Below are positions 35,966 to 44,800 of a stretch of 64,000 nt of DNA, piece after piece (the stretch's first letter is position 1; every line of letters starts with the position of its first letter). The stretch is from Oligoflexia bacterium (GTDB taxonomy: Bacteria; Bdellovibrionota; Bdellovibrionia; Bdellovibrionales; Bdellovibrionaceae), in NCBI GenBank assembly GCA_016861345.1, contig BOLD01000003.1, positions 1 through 64,000 of the forward strand, written 5' to 3'. A model generated the notes under the pieces. It was given only the letters and a program-made list of their open reading frames with translations, was not told the origin of the DNA and made no database searches. A program made the translations under genes and the position numbers.

Positions 35966-36759
35966 TCTAAACTCGCAATCTGGTAGCGAGCTGTCTGGAT
36001 CGGTGCGCCTTCAAAAATAGGTAACGAGGTCAAATCTAGCTCGATGGACGATAGGGAGGGAGATTTCATTTGATCTGCTTTAAGTCTGTCATCCTCGGCA
36101 AATAACGATTCTAGTTTTTCGATAAACTCAGTCTTCAAATGCCAAGGAAGCTCATTCAATTCAAGTTTTTCGTCTGAAGCTAGCCATGCAAAACTGGGAA
36201 GTGCTTCAAAGAAAGAACGTCGTGCCGCATGGTCTAAAGTTTCAGAAAGTGCAAAGCCTAAAGACGTTTTCTTTGAATCAGCCAAATGAATACGGCAAGA
36301 GATGCCAAAAAGATTTTTCGGAGTATTCATTCTGTAAAAGCTGACTTCAGCCGTTGGTGCTAGTATCTTTAATTTCTCTGCTTCAGGAAAATCCACGGTT
36401 GCGTTGTAAAGTGAAGTGCCATTTTTCAAGTGTTCATTAAGGAAGAATCTTTCTAGGCATTCGTTTTTTGCGTGTTGAGACGGATCGTGCGTTCCGGCGA
36501 TAGCAAAGCCGACGGAATCAAATCCTAAAGTTAGACAAATTAAACGCTCAATGGCTTCGGCAACGGACTTTTCCAGAGCAATTTCTCTGCTCGAATCAAC
36601 GCCTCTCCCATTCGCTTCGATACCTTTCCAACTAATCGTGGTCTCAAAGTCGAAGACGCCTGGAAAGATACGCGAAGGCCAGTTGAACTCTCGAAATCGA
36701 GCGTTCAACTGAGTCCGTTTAGAATAAAGCCACGAGGCTAGCGGAGTGTGATTCGCCAT
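35962..36759 (-). CDS. short YcaO-like protein
   Basis: 265 residues. Two YcaO ATP-binding signatures are readable: GRGVDSSREIALEKSVAEAI (51-70) running into ERL, and FAIAGTHDPSQHAKNECLER (85-104). These match the G-(K/R)-G...A...EAIER and G...A...AL.E..ER motifs of YcaO enzymes, which use ATP to phosphorylate a backbone amide and make azolines, thioamides or related changes in peptides. Typical YcaO domains are near 380-450 residues, so the C-terminal part is shortened or diverged. It overlaps the binding-protein gene by 22 bases and the kinase gene by four. A peptide substrate may be the small secreted protein encoded in the same operon; this is inference. Confidence 0.68.
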   Translation of the reverse strand: MANHTPLASWLYSKRTQLNARFREFNWPSRIFPGVFDFETTISWKGIEANGRGVDSSREIALEKSVAEAIERLICLTLGFDSVGFAIAGTHDPSQHAKNECLERFFLNEHLKNGTSLYNATVDFPEAEKLKILAPTAEVSFYRMNTPKNLFGISCRIHLADSKKTSLGFALSETLDHAARRSFFEALPSFAWLASDEKLELNELPWHLKTEFIEKLESLFAEDDRLKADQMKSPSLSSIELDLTSLPIFEGAPIQTARYQIASLE

Positions 36760-38276
36760 AATTGATTATTTGCGTAAAGATCTGAAAGTTCGATCTTCCA
36801 AGGTTTTCGAGCCAGTGCTGCATACGGAGAGGCTATCAGCGGAACGATGGCTGGTTCTGCAAGGGCTTGGTAGTGCAGCTCTTTCAGTTTATTGATGCGT
36901 GATCCTTTATCGTCGGTCGCCATATAATCAGCTAACCATTTAGATCGCTGTTCCTTTGACAGCCCCAGTAGACCAGCGTTGAGAGAATAAGAAATCAAAC
37001 TGATGTCTTCCATGAATCCCGTATCAGTAGAGGCGATCCATGCGTGAGGAACATCGTCTGACTTATCATACTTCTTGAAATCAGGAACGTTCGTCTCCTT
37101 GTAACAATCGGCCTGTGGCAAAGCAGCCGCGATAGGATTCGCCCACTCTTCATAACCAGTTCTTTTGATTATCCCGATTTTGAAGTGCTTCTTTGGTTCT
37201 GCTTTCTTCAACTCGCGCATAGATTCTAATTTTTCTCGTTGTGCTTGAGTTAGGCCACCTTCGCCGAGACTCGGAAAAAACTCAGCTCGCTGCTCAAAAC
37301 CAGGAATCTCTGCGTAGATCGAAGAAAATACGGTTTTCATCTTGTCGCCAATATAACGACGTTCATCAGAAGACAGTTCTTTGCGTCCTCGTTCTGTGAA
37401 AACAATGAATAGGCTGCGAATTTTCATCGTAACATGACTTTCAAAATCTGGATGCTTCTGCGCAAAGCGAATAATCTTGTCCGCCTTCGAGGCATCAATT
37501 GTCGTTAAGTGGTCAACACGACCTTCCTCTAAATCTTTCAAGCTACTTTCGGGCTTCGTCGTATCAGTAGGAACAAAGATGATTTTTTCCGCAACGTCCT
37601 TTGATGCAAAATAGTGATACGGGTTCAGCTTTAGAGTAGCCTCTCCCGATTCATCTTCCTTCTCTAACCAATAAGGTCCGCTGGTCTCAGAAAAATCGAC
37701 GATCTTCAACGTCTTCGGATCAACGCTTGATCTGGGAATGACGGCAAAATCAATGGCTCCAAGCATCGGCATCAAAAAAGATTTTCGACCTTTGGCATTC
37801 AGATAAACACTGTCTTGGTCTTTTCTAATCCCAGGACAGTCATCTTCTACCGTTTTCAAGTTTACCCCTGGGCAAACAATGTCCTTGAAGTTGCCGTGAG
37901 TATTTCCCGAAAGAACCAACAATCGCTTCAAGGAAAACTCAACATCATCTGGAGTGATCTGCTTTCCTGAAGCCGTCTTTAATGTTTTTCTGATCGTCAA
38001 TTTCAGTTCGTCGCCAATCCAATCCATTTTTTCGGCCACGCCGGATTCGATAGATCCATCTTTCGAGATCTCCACAAGTGGTGAGAATGCATTCTCTAAA
38101 AAAATGTATTCGTGATCGAGATTGATATTTGTTGGCTCATACGCCGCTGCCTTCAGCTTAACTGGAAACGCAACTCGTAAAGTCCTCTCTTTGTTTGTTG
38201 ATTTCATAAAAACTACTCCCGCTGCAAGAAACGCAAGGCCAACAACTAGAATGATCTTAAAGTTAACCCTCTTCAT
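36738..38276 (-). CDS. family 5 (oligopeptide-type) solute-binding protein
   Basis: 512 residues from the ATG at 38276, five bases after the upstream stop. An N-terminal hydrophobic segment (about 5-24) is a signal or anchor without a lipobox. The body fits SBP_bac_5 (OppA/DppA): YEPTNINLDHEYIFLENAFSP, DGSIESGVAEKMDW and TASGKQITPDDVEFSLKRLL near residues 55-135. Such proteins bind peptides, nickel chelates or opines. No ABC permease or ATPase gene is present nearby, so it may be a sensor subunit for the histidine kinase of the same operon and not part of a transporter. Confidence 0.9.
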   Translation of the reverse strand: MKRVNFKIILVVGLAFLAAGVVFMKSTNKERTLRVAFPVKLKAAAYEPTNINLDHEYIFLENAFSPLVEISKDGSIESGVAEKMDWIGDELKLTIRKTLKTASGKQITPDDVEFSLKRLLVLSGNTHGNFKDIVCPGVNLKTVEDDCPGIRKDQDSVYLNAKGRKSFLMPMLGAIDFAVIPRSSVDPKTLKIVDFSETSGPYWLEKEDESGEATLKLNPYHYFASKDVAEKIIFVPTDTTKPESSLKDLEEGRVDHLTTIDASKADKIIRFAQKHPDFESHVTMKIRSLFIVFTERGRKELSSDERRYIGDKMKTVFSSIYAEIPGFEQRAEFFPSLGEGGLTQAQREKLESMRELKKAEPKKHFKIGIIKRTGYEEWANPIAAALPQADCYKETNVPDFKKYDKSDDVPHAWIASTDTGFMEDISLISYSLNAGLLGLSKEQRSKWLADYMATDDKGSRINKLKELHYQALAEPAIVPLIASPYAALARKPWKIELSDLYANNQLWRITLR

Positions 38277-38281
38277 ATAGA

Positions 38282-38566
38282 CTACTTTGTAATTCCACCG
38301 CTGGCACCTACGCATATAGTCGTTGGATGTGCGCCACCGGATTGAATATGACCTTCGGATTCAAGAACATTTAGAATATCTTGGTCGAACTCAACACACT
38401 GATTTTGATTGATCGTAAGTGTTTTTGTTTCACCCAAAATTCTGATGGCCCACGCGATCTGCGCTTTTTGAAGTGGTGTTAACTTCTTGGCCTTTTCAGC
38501 ATCAGCAAACGCAGTGATGTTCACTCCAATTAAGGCTGCTACAACGATTAAGATTGTCTTTTTCAT
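38282..38566 (-). CDS. small secreted protein with two cysteines
   Basis: 94 residues. A clear signal peptide (residues 1-21, ..ITAFA-DA). The mature part has an amphipathic Lys/Ala-rich helix and two cysteines, C57 and C85, either a disulfide pair or modification sites. The C-terminal segment GGAHPTTICVGASGG is rich in Thr, Ser, Cys and Gly, residues that YcaO enzymes typically target. It overlaps the NtrC-type gene by four bases (ATGA). I recognise no family; it could be a ribosomal peptide precursor, a ligand for the binding protein, or a periplasmic adaptor. All three are inference. Confidence 0.65.
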   Translation of the reverse strand: MKKTILIVVAALIGVNITAFADAEKAKKLTPLQKAQIAWAIRILGETKTLTINQNQCVEFDQDILNVLESEGHIQSGGAHPTTICVGASGGITK

Positions 38567-39951
38567 ACTTCTACCCCCTCGGTGAGTTGTTTGAATTCAA
38601 TATCGTATTTTTTCATTTTCTCTCGGACAGTACTTCGGCTGATATTTAAAATCCGCGCCGCCGCGGAAATCGAGCCGCCTTGCTCTAGAGCTTTCAAAAC
38701 CAGACTTTTCTCAGAAGACATTTGCGTAAATTTGAGTGTCGCTAGATCGGCCGGCTTCTGTTTGGTGATAATCAGATCGCTACGGCTCTTTAAAAGGGAG
38801 GCATCCAGATTTTTTTCTGAAGACATATTCGCAAGAAAGCGTATGCAATGCTCAAGTTCACGAACATTCCCAGGCCACTTCATTTTTTGAAGTTCTTCGG
38901 CAGCACTTGCGAGCAATACTTTCTGCTCTCCCGATTCCTGATTGATCTTCTCTAAGAACGAGTACGCTAGAACCGGAATATCTTCTGGACGATCACGAAG
39001 AGGCTTAATGTTGATGGGGAGAACATTGAGTCGAAAGAATAGATCTTCGCGAAAGTTTTTTTCTGCGATGAGTGACTCAAGGTCCGCATTAGTTGCTGAG
39101 ATCAGTCTGAAATCAACCTTTCGACTTGTAACTGCGCCAACCGGAGTAATCGTCTTTTCCTGCAAAACCCTAAGAAGGGTTGCTTGTAGATGCTTCGGCA
39201 TTTCTCCAATTTCATCTAAAAATATCGTTCCTCCATCAGCAGCCTCAAAGTGTCCGATGCGAGGTCGTATTGCGCCCGTAAACGCTCCTTTTTCATGACC
39301 GAATAATTCGCTCTCAATCAAGTTTTCTGGAATCGCGGCGCAGTTAACAGCCACAAAGGGCTTTGCTTTTCTCAATGAGTTTTGATGGATGCCTCTAGCG
39401 ACACGTTCTTTCCCTGTTCCATTTTCTCCTCTTATCAGTACAGAATCAGAAGACGGAGCGAATTTTAAAATTAACCTTGCTACTTCAGCCATAGCTTCGG
39501 AAACACCCACCATTCCAACGGAGGCGATTAGCTTCTGTTTCTCATTATGTGGAGCGATAACGACAGGTTTGATGCGTCTTTCGATTTCACGGCAAGCCCG
39601 ATGAAGTATCCCAAGAAATTTAGCTTCGCCGACGTCTTTTCCAACGAAAAAAACAGCTCCTGATTCCAAAGACTCGTTATGGGCTTCAATTGAATCGTCC
39701 CCAGACAAAGCGAGGATCGTAATGTTTGGGTCTAGCGCACGAATTTTTTGGATTGTTTGCGGTCCCTTCATGTCCGGCATGTGGTAATCAACCAATGCTA
39801 GTGAAAAGGGAAAAACATGCTGACGAATGAGAGCAATTCCTTCGTCGCCGCTCTCGACCGCACGAACGAAAAAGCCTTCATCTTCAAGGAAGTCTGTCTT
39901 TGAACGACGATAGGCAATGTTATCGTCTATTAAGAGTATGCTGTGCTTCAC
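38563..39951 (-). CDS. NtrC-type sigma-54 response regulator
   Basis: 462 residues from a GTG start. Receiver domain: D9/D10, phosphoacceptor D55 (ALVDYHMP), Lys105. The AAA+ domain has Walker A GENGTGKE (175-182), the sigma-54-contacting loop GAFTGA (222-227) and Walker B GGTIFLDEIGEM (near 240-251). A Fis-type helix-turn-helix (SISAAARILNISRSTVREKM) ends the protein. It activates RpoN-dependent promoters when phosphorylated, most likely by the hybrid kinase at the other end of the same operon. A sigma-54-like promoter lies just upstream, so it may activate its own operon. Confidence 0.94.
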   Translation of the reverse strand: MKHSILLIDDNIAYRRSKTDFLEDEGFFVRAVESGDEGIALIRQHVFPFSLALVDYHMPDMKGPQTIQKIRALDPNITILALSGDDSIEAHNESLESGAVFFVGKDVGEAKFLGILHRACREIERRIKPVVIAPHNEKQKLIASVGMVGVSEAMAEVARLILKFAPSSDSVLIRGENGTGKERVARGIHQNSLRKAKPFVAVNCAAIPENLIESELFGHEKGAFTGAIRPRIGHFEAADGGTIFLDEIGEMPKHLQATLLRVLQEKTITPVGAVTSRKVDFRLISATNADLESLIAEKNFREDLFFRLNVLPINIKPLRDRPEDIPVLAYSFLEKINQESGEQKVLLASAAEELQKMKWPGNVRELEHCIRFLANMSSEKNLDASLLKSRSDLIITKQKPADLATLKFTQMSSEKSLVLKALEQGGSISAAARILNISRSTVREKMKKYDIEFKQLTEGVEV

Positions 39952-39976
39952 CCAAGTACCCCCGATATGCGGTAGT

Positions 39977-39990
39977 ACAAGTTTGGTGCC
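39977..39990 (-). promoter_or_regulatory. candidate sigma-54 promoter
   Basis: Reading the minus strand, GGCACCAAACTTGT matches the -24/-12 pattern (GGCAC-N5-TTGC) with exact GG-to-G spacing and one mismatch, T for C in the -12 GC. It lies 25 bases before the GTG of the NtrC-type gene. A sigma-54 promoter at this place would make the activator drive its own operon. Confidence 0.4.
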
Positions 39991-40158
39991 TAGCAGTTTA
40001 CTTAACTTAATGTTTTCTTATTTAATATAGACGATCTGATTCTAGGTGGACCGCCATTTGGAGCTTAGGTCATATATTAAGTTCATGGTCGTTTTGCTAC
40101 CAGTCTTAGCGTTAAGACTAAGTTCTTAGAATTTGGAGGGTTTTTCGGTGTGAGGGGT

Positions 40159-40172
40159 GGCGGATATCCGCC
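40159..40172. repeat. 14-bp perfect palindrome
   Basis: GGCGGATATCCGCC lies in the 261-base gap between the NtrC-type gene and the HTH gene at 40213, downstream of that HTH gene's stop. It has no T-run; it may be a dimer binding site. The rest of this gap has no gene. Confidence 0.4.
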
Positions 40173-40212
40173 AGGGGTAACATAAATGTGATGTGGCTTA
40201 ATATTTCAGTAC

Positions 40213-40467
40213 CTAGTCGTCGAATAAATCCCGCGGTTTAGCACTCAATGCCTTCGCGATCTTTGCGACCACATCCAATCCGACACTCGGACAGTTCTTG
40301 CCTTCGAGTTGTTGGATGTAGCGAACACTTACGTCCATCTTTTCAGCTAACTCTTCCTGGGAAAAGTCATTTTTGACCCTTAATCGCTTCATATTTTTGG
40401 CAAATGTTTTTCTGACAGCTTTCAATAATCCTCCACCCGAACTGATCGGTTCGGCGAACAAATTCAT
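40213..40467 (-). CDS. XRE/Cro-type HTH regulator
   Basis: 84 residues. The HTH core is clear: MKRLRVKNDFSQEELAEKMD then VSVRYIQQLEGKNCPSVGLDVVAKIAKAL (about 26-75), with the recognition-helix pattern SVRYIQQLE. The start is uncertain, as no good Shine-Dalgarno precedes the ATG at 40467 and Met26 is possible. Divergent from another HTH gene at 40606 with 138 bases between them. It probably regulates neighbouring accessory genes. Confidence 0.85.
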   Translation of the reverse strand: MNLFAEPISSGGGLLKAVRKTFAKNMKRLRVKNDFSQEELAEKMDVSVRYIQQLEGKNCPSVGLDVVAKIAKALSAKPRDLFDD

Positions 40468-40605
40468 TCGTATTTTTATTTTGGAAGATTATGCGGCTGC
40501 TAAACACGAAGCGATCAGTTCGTGTTTGATTGTCTTGCCCAACAAAATCATATATATAGATTAACAACGAATCGAAATTTTGGGGTTCGAGTAAGGATGG
40601 GTCTC

Positions 40606-41094
40606 ATGGATGCCGAGATAAATATCGAAGATTTTCATTTCCAATCGCATCGGAAGTACATGACTCCAATTTATTGGAAATTGAGGCACGCTGAACTCCT
40701 CTCGGATGATGAAAAGTTGGCTGTCTTACGTTCCAGCATCCGGCAGTTCTTCGTGAGAATCAGGCTGTTCATAAACCTTTCAATTGAGCAGGTCGCTGAA
40801 AGATTAAAAGTAACCGTGCAGGAAATAGAATCCTTTGAATCCGGTTCTTTAAAATCACCCGAGTTTGAAAGAGCATATTGCGACTTGTGTCACGCATGGT
40901 TTGAGCTGGAATATTTTGAAAGAAGAGTGAGAGAGTTTCAGAATCCAGACATCAGAGAAAAACGAAATGATTTAGGTTTCGCACTGTTAAGATCATTTGG
41001 GATTTTGATGCCAGATTTCAAACTCCAAAAACCTGAAGCGGAGCCCGCCAAGGTTCTTCAGATTCATCGGCAAGATTTTGTCTGTATTGAATAA
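40606..41094 (+). CDS. HTH-domain protein
   Basis: 162 residues from the ATG at 40606 (AAGG nine bases before); ATG at 40597 is an alternative. Residues about 44-85 have an XRE-like helix-turn-helix (SSIRQFFVRIRLFINLSIEQ, VAERLKVTVQEIESFESGSL). The N-terminal 40 and C-terminal 70 residues are not recognised. It sits between two HTH genes and before the defence-type operon; it converges with the next HTH gene, six bases apart. Confidence 0.7.
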   Translation: MDAEINIEDFHFQSHRKYMTPIYWKLRHAELLSDDEKLAVLRSSIRQFFVRIRLFINLSIEQVAERLKVTVQEIESFESGSLKSPEFERAYCDLCHAWFELEYFERRVREFQNPDIREKRNDLGFALLRSFGILMPDFKLQKPEAEPAKVLQIHRQDFVCIE

Positions 41095-41100
41095 AGAGAT

Positions 41101-41385
41101 CTAGCCAGCGGACTTTTTTGTCTTCTTTTTATCTTTCGGATTTTTCGTTTCCTCCTCCTCAAGTAAATCAAAAACGGACACAGATTCGTTTCTAAGTTTC
41201 GATAGCCCATTTGCCAATTGCTCTAGTGCCAGCAGCGTAGGGTTGGCCCCTTTCTTTTTATATGGATAGAGCTGCGTGTAAGTCACGCCAATCTCTTTCG
41301 CAAGTTCACTTATCGAAAGATCCCCAAGCAATTCCGTAAATCTAAGCTTTGTTTTTGGAGCTATTCGTTTCTTCTTTTTATCCAC
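41101..41385 (-). CDS. XRE-type repressor of the adjacent defence operon (putative)
   Basis: 94 residues from the GTG at 41385, chosen because AAGG lies six bases upstream. The longer ATG start at 41421 would sit inside an operator copy. HTH core: LSISELAKEIGVTYTQLYPYKKKGANPTLLALEQLANGL (about 35-73 of the longer form). The C-terminus is a Lys/Glu/Thr-rich tail. It is divergent from the defence operon; two 18-bp symmetric sites lie in the spacer, the arrangement of a self-controlled repressor. Confidence 0.8.
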   Translation of the reverse strand: MDKKKKRIAPKTKLRFTELLGDLSISELAKEIGVTYTQLYPYKKKGANPTLLALEQLANGLSKLRNESVSVFDLLEEEETKNPKDKKKTKKSAG

Positions 41386-41413
41386 TTTAAGCCTTGCTTT
41401 TGCTTTTTTTAAG

Positions 41414-41459
41414 TATAACATTAAAGTTATACGATAAAAGATATAACATTAAAATTATA
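41414..41459. promoter_or_regulatory. two operator copies in the divergent promoter
   Basis: TATAACATTAAAGTTATA at 41414-41431 and TATAACATTAAAATTATA at 41442-41459. Each is an inverted repeat TATAAC/GTTATA (one arm base changed in the second), and their starts are 28 bp apart, nearly three helical turns. They lie between the HTH gene and the first gene of the helicase-methylase-DUF499 operon. Confidence 0.75.
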
Positions 41460-41474
41460 TTTGCGAGGAAAAAA

Positions 41475-41846
41475 ATGGATAACGTCGAGGGAGTGGCGAA
41501 GATCAATGATCGGTTGAGAAAATCAATGTCTGTAAATCAGCTGACAATTGAGCTGTCGCCGATTGTTTCGGCGGCAAGTAACCGTGCACAATTGATTGCT
41601 TGCACGAAAAAGTTTTCTGATTTTGATCCCGAGATAGATCTTCTTGGAGATCATTCTGTTGGGCTATTTTTGGAATCGGGGGAGGTTTATGTGTTTCGTT
41701 TTCTGTACGAAGACGACAGATATGACTACTCGAAAGAAATCGGAAAAAGAAAACTTTCGATTTCGCATATCTCGGAATTCAAATCCCTTAAGTTAGGAAA
41801 GAAGATTCGGGAATCTGCATCGAGAGCAATTCAGAATGAGGCTTGA
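41475..41846 (+). CDS. small protein heading the defence operon
   Basis: 123 residues from the ATG at 41475 (GAGG six bases before). No motif recognised. The centre (FLESGEVYVFRFLYEDDRYDY) is beta-strand-like and acidic, and the C-terminus is basic. It ends two bases before the helicase ATG and its position right after the operator pair suggests a dedicated accessory or regulatory subunit of the helicase. Confidence 0.65.
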   Translation: MDNVEGVAKINDRLRKSMSVNQLTIELSPIVSAASNRAQLIACTKKFSDFDPEIDLLGDHSVGLFLESGEVYVFRFLYEDDRYDYSKEIGKRKLSISHISEFKSLKLGKKIRESASRAIQNEA

Positions 41847-41848
41847 GA

Positions 41849-44800
41849 ATGGCTAAGCTTGAAGATGTTTTGAAAGATGCGTCCGTAAAGGGAATTTTAA
41901 CTGAGCAGTTGGTGACGATAGTTGAGACCAAATGGCATGGAACTGATGCTCTGGAAGTCGTTTTTCGAGACTCTTCGGGTCGCCATGATTCGCAGATTTT
42001 ATTCAGAGACAGAGAGCAGACCTTAGAAGTTGTCAAAGATGGTCAGCCGTGGAGCTTCAATGCCAACGGACATCTTTTGAAATTGGCCTCGGAGGCGCGC
42101 CGGATTCGGCTAGCGTATCTTTTTGATCCTCTATTGGCAGTTCATACTTCGCTCGTGCGACCATTGCCGCATCAGATTAGTGCTGTATATGAATCCATGT
42201 TGCCAAGGCAGCCGCTTCGGTTTCTTCTTGCGGACGATCCTGGAGCGGGAAAAACCGTCATGGCGGGACTTTTGATTAAAGAACTACTCGCCCGCGGAGA
42301 TCTTCAGCGCTGTATGATTGTTTGTCCTGGCAGCTTAGTTGAACAATGGCAGGACGAGTTGTACGCGAAGTTCGGTCTGTCATTTGAAATTCTAACTAAC
42401 GATAAGTTGGAATCCGCTAGAACAGGAAATTGGTTCGGCGAAAACAACCTCGTTATTTGTCGTCTGGATAAGCTCAGTCGGAACGATGAGCTAAAAGAAA
42501 AGCTTCGTGCGACAGACTGGGACTTAATCGTTTGCGACGAGGCCCATAAAATGTCTGCCAGCGAATTCGGCGGAGAAGTTAAGTACACCAAACGTTTCCA
42601 GCTTGGTCGCCTGTTGAGTGAAATTAGTCGACACTTTCTGTTGATGACGGCCACCCCGCATAATGGGAAGCAAATTGATTTTGAATTATTTCTTTCTTTA
42701 TTGGATGGAGATCGTTTTGAAGGTGTCCACCGAGAAGGCGTGCATTCTACTGATCCAAGTGATCTGATGCGACGATTAATTAAAGAACAGTTGGTTACCT
42801 TCGAGGGAAAGGCACTTTTCCCGGAGCGAATTGCTTATGCAATAAATTACGACCTTTCTGATCTTGAGGTGCAGCTTTATAAGGAAGTCACGGAATACGT
42901 TCGGAACGAGTTCAACCGAGCTGATGCGCTTCAGAATGATGGTCGTAAGGGAACTGTAGGCTTTGCGCTAACAATTCTTCAACGTCGCCTGGCTTCATCT
43001 CCTGCCGCCATTAACGAAAGTTTAAAGCGTAGACGCGAAAGACTCGAGTCTCGGTTGCGTGAAACTCGGCTGCTTGGGCGTGGTGGAAATACAGAAATTG
43101 CAGTTCCAAAGCAGATTGCGGATTTTACAGCTGAAGATATCGAAGATTTTGAGGACCTTCCGGAAAACGAATTAGAAGAACAAGAAAATGAATTCGTCGA
43201 TCAGGCAACAGCTAGCAAGACAGTTGCGGAACTTCAGATCGAAATTGATATTTTAAAGGGATTAGAGGCAATCGCTCAACAAGTCATTAGGAGTGGAACA
43301 GATCGAAAGTGGGACGAAGTTTCCAAAATTCTTTCTGAGAGTAAGCTAGTCCGAGACGCGAATGGTAACTGGAGAAAGCTCATTATCTTCACTGAGCATA
43401 GGGACACTTTAAACTATCTCCAGACGCGAATCGCAACATTACTTGGTCGCCCCGAATCAGTAGTTGTTATTCATGGCGGAACCGCCCGAGAGCATCGCAA
43501 GGATTCGGAGAACCGATTCTTAAATGATCCGGACGTTAAAGTTCTGATCGCCACTGACGCCGCAGGCGAAGGGGTTAATCTTCAGCGTGCTCACCTGATG
43601 ATTAATTATGATCTTCCTTGGAATCCAAATCGGATTGAGCAGCGGTTTGGTCGTATTCACCGTATCGGTCAAACCGAAGTGTGTCATCTTTGGAACTTGG
43701 TGGCGAAGGATACGCGAGAAGGCGATGTCTACTTATTACTGCTTCAAAAACTTGAAGATGCGCGAGCTGCGCTTCAGGGAAAAGTATTCGATGTCCTCGG
43801 CAAGCTAACTTTTGACAGTCGAAGTCTGAAAGACTTGATGATTGAAGCTATTCGGTACGGCGACCAGCCCGAAGTAAAGGCTCGCCTGACCCAAGTCATC
43901 GACAACTCCGTGAACAAAGAGCGTCTTCAGGAACTGATTCAAGAACACGCTGTCGGTCACGATACAATGGATTCTTTCAAGGTTCGAGAAATTCGAGATC
44001 AAATGGAGAGGGCCGAGGCGAGAAGATTGCAGCCCCACTTTATTGAAGGATTTTTCGTTGCTGCTTTTCAGAATCTTGGCGGGCAATTGAATGAGCGTGA
44101 GACCCGTCGATACCAGATAAATCATGTCCCTGCGGAAATCAGAAGGCGTGATCGAGTTATTGGTCGCGGTCAGGCGGTATTGCAAAAATATGAACGAATT
44201 GCTTTTGATCGAGATCTTCTCAGCATAACTGGCAAGCCGCGAGCTGAGTTTGTTTGTCCAGGGCATCCGCTTCTGGATTCAGTGATGGACTTGATTCTTG
44301 AAAAATACCGTGACCTGCTCAAGCAAGGGGCCGTCCTGATTGACGAGAACGACTTTGATACGAAGCCGAGGCTCTTGGTCTATTTAGAGCACTCTATCCA
44401 AGATGGTCGTACCGATCGAAATGGAAATCGTCGGATTTGTTCTCGTCGTCTTCAGTTCCTTGATGCAGTTATCGAAACAGATGCGAACGGCAATGCTCGG
44501 TCTGGCGAATTCCGAAGTGCTGGATATGCTCCGTTTCTTGACTTCAATCCGCTTACGGAGGAGCAAAAAGTTGTCGTTTCACCGTGGTTTGAGACGCACA
44601 TCAAAACACTATCTGCACCTGAGCAGTCCGCTATAAGCTACGCAATCACCCATCTTGTTCCAGAGCACGTTCAAGAGGTGCGCTCTCGCGTTGATGTGCG
44701 AATTGATAAGACAATTAAAGCTGTTCACGAACGACTTACAAAGGAGATCGCACATTGGGATCACCGAGCAGAACAAATCAAACTTCAAGAAGAAGCTGGA

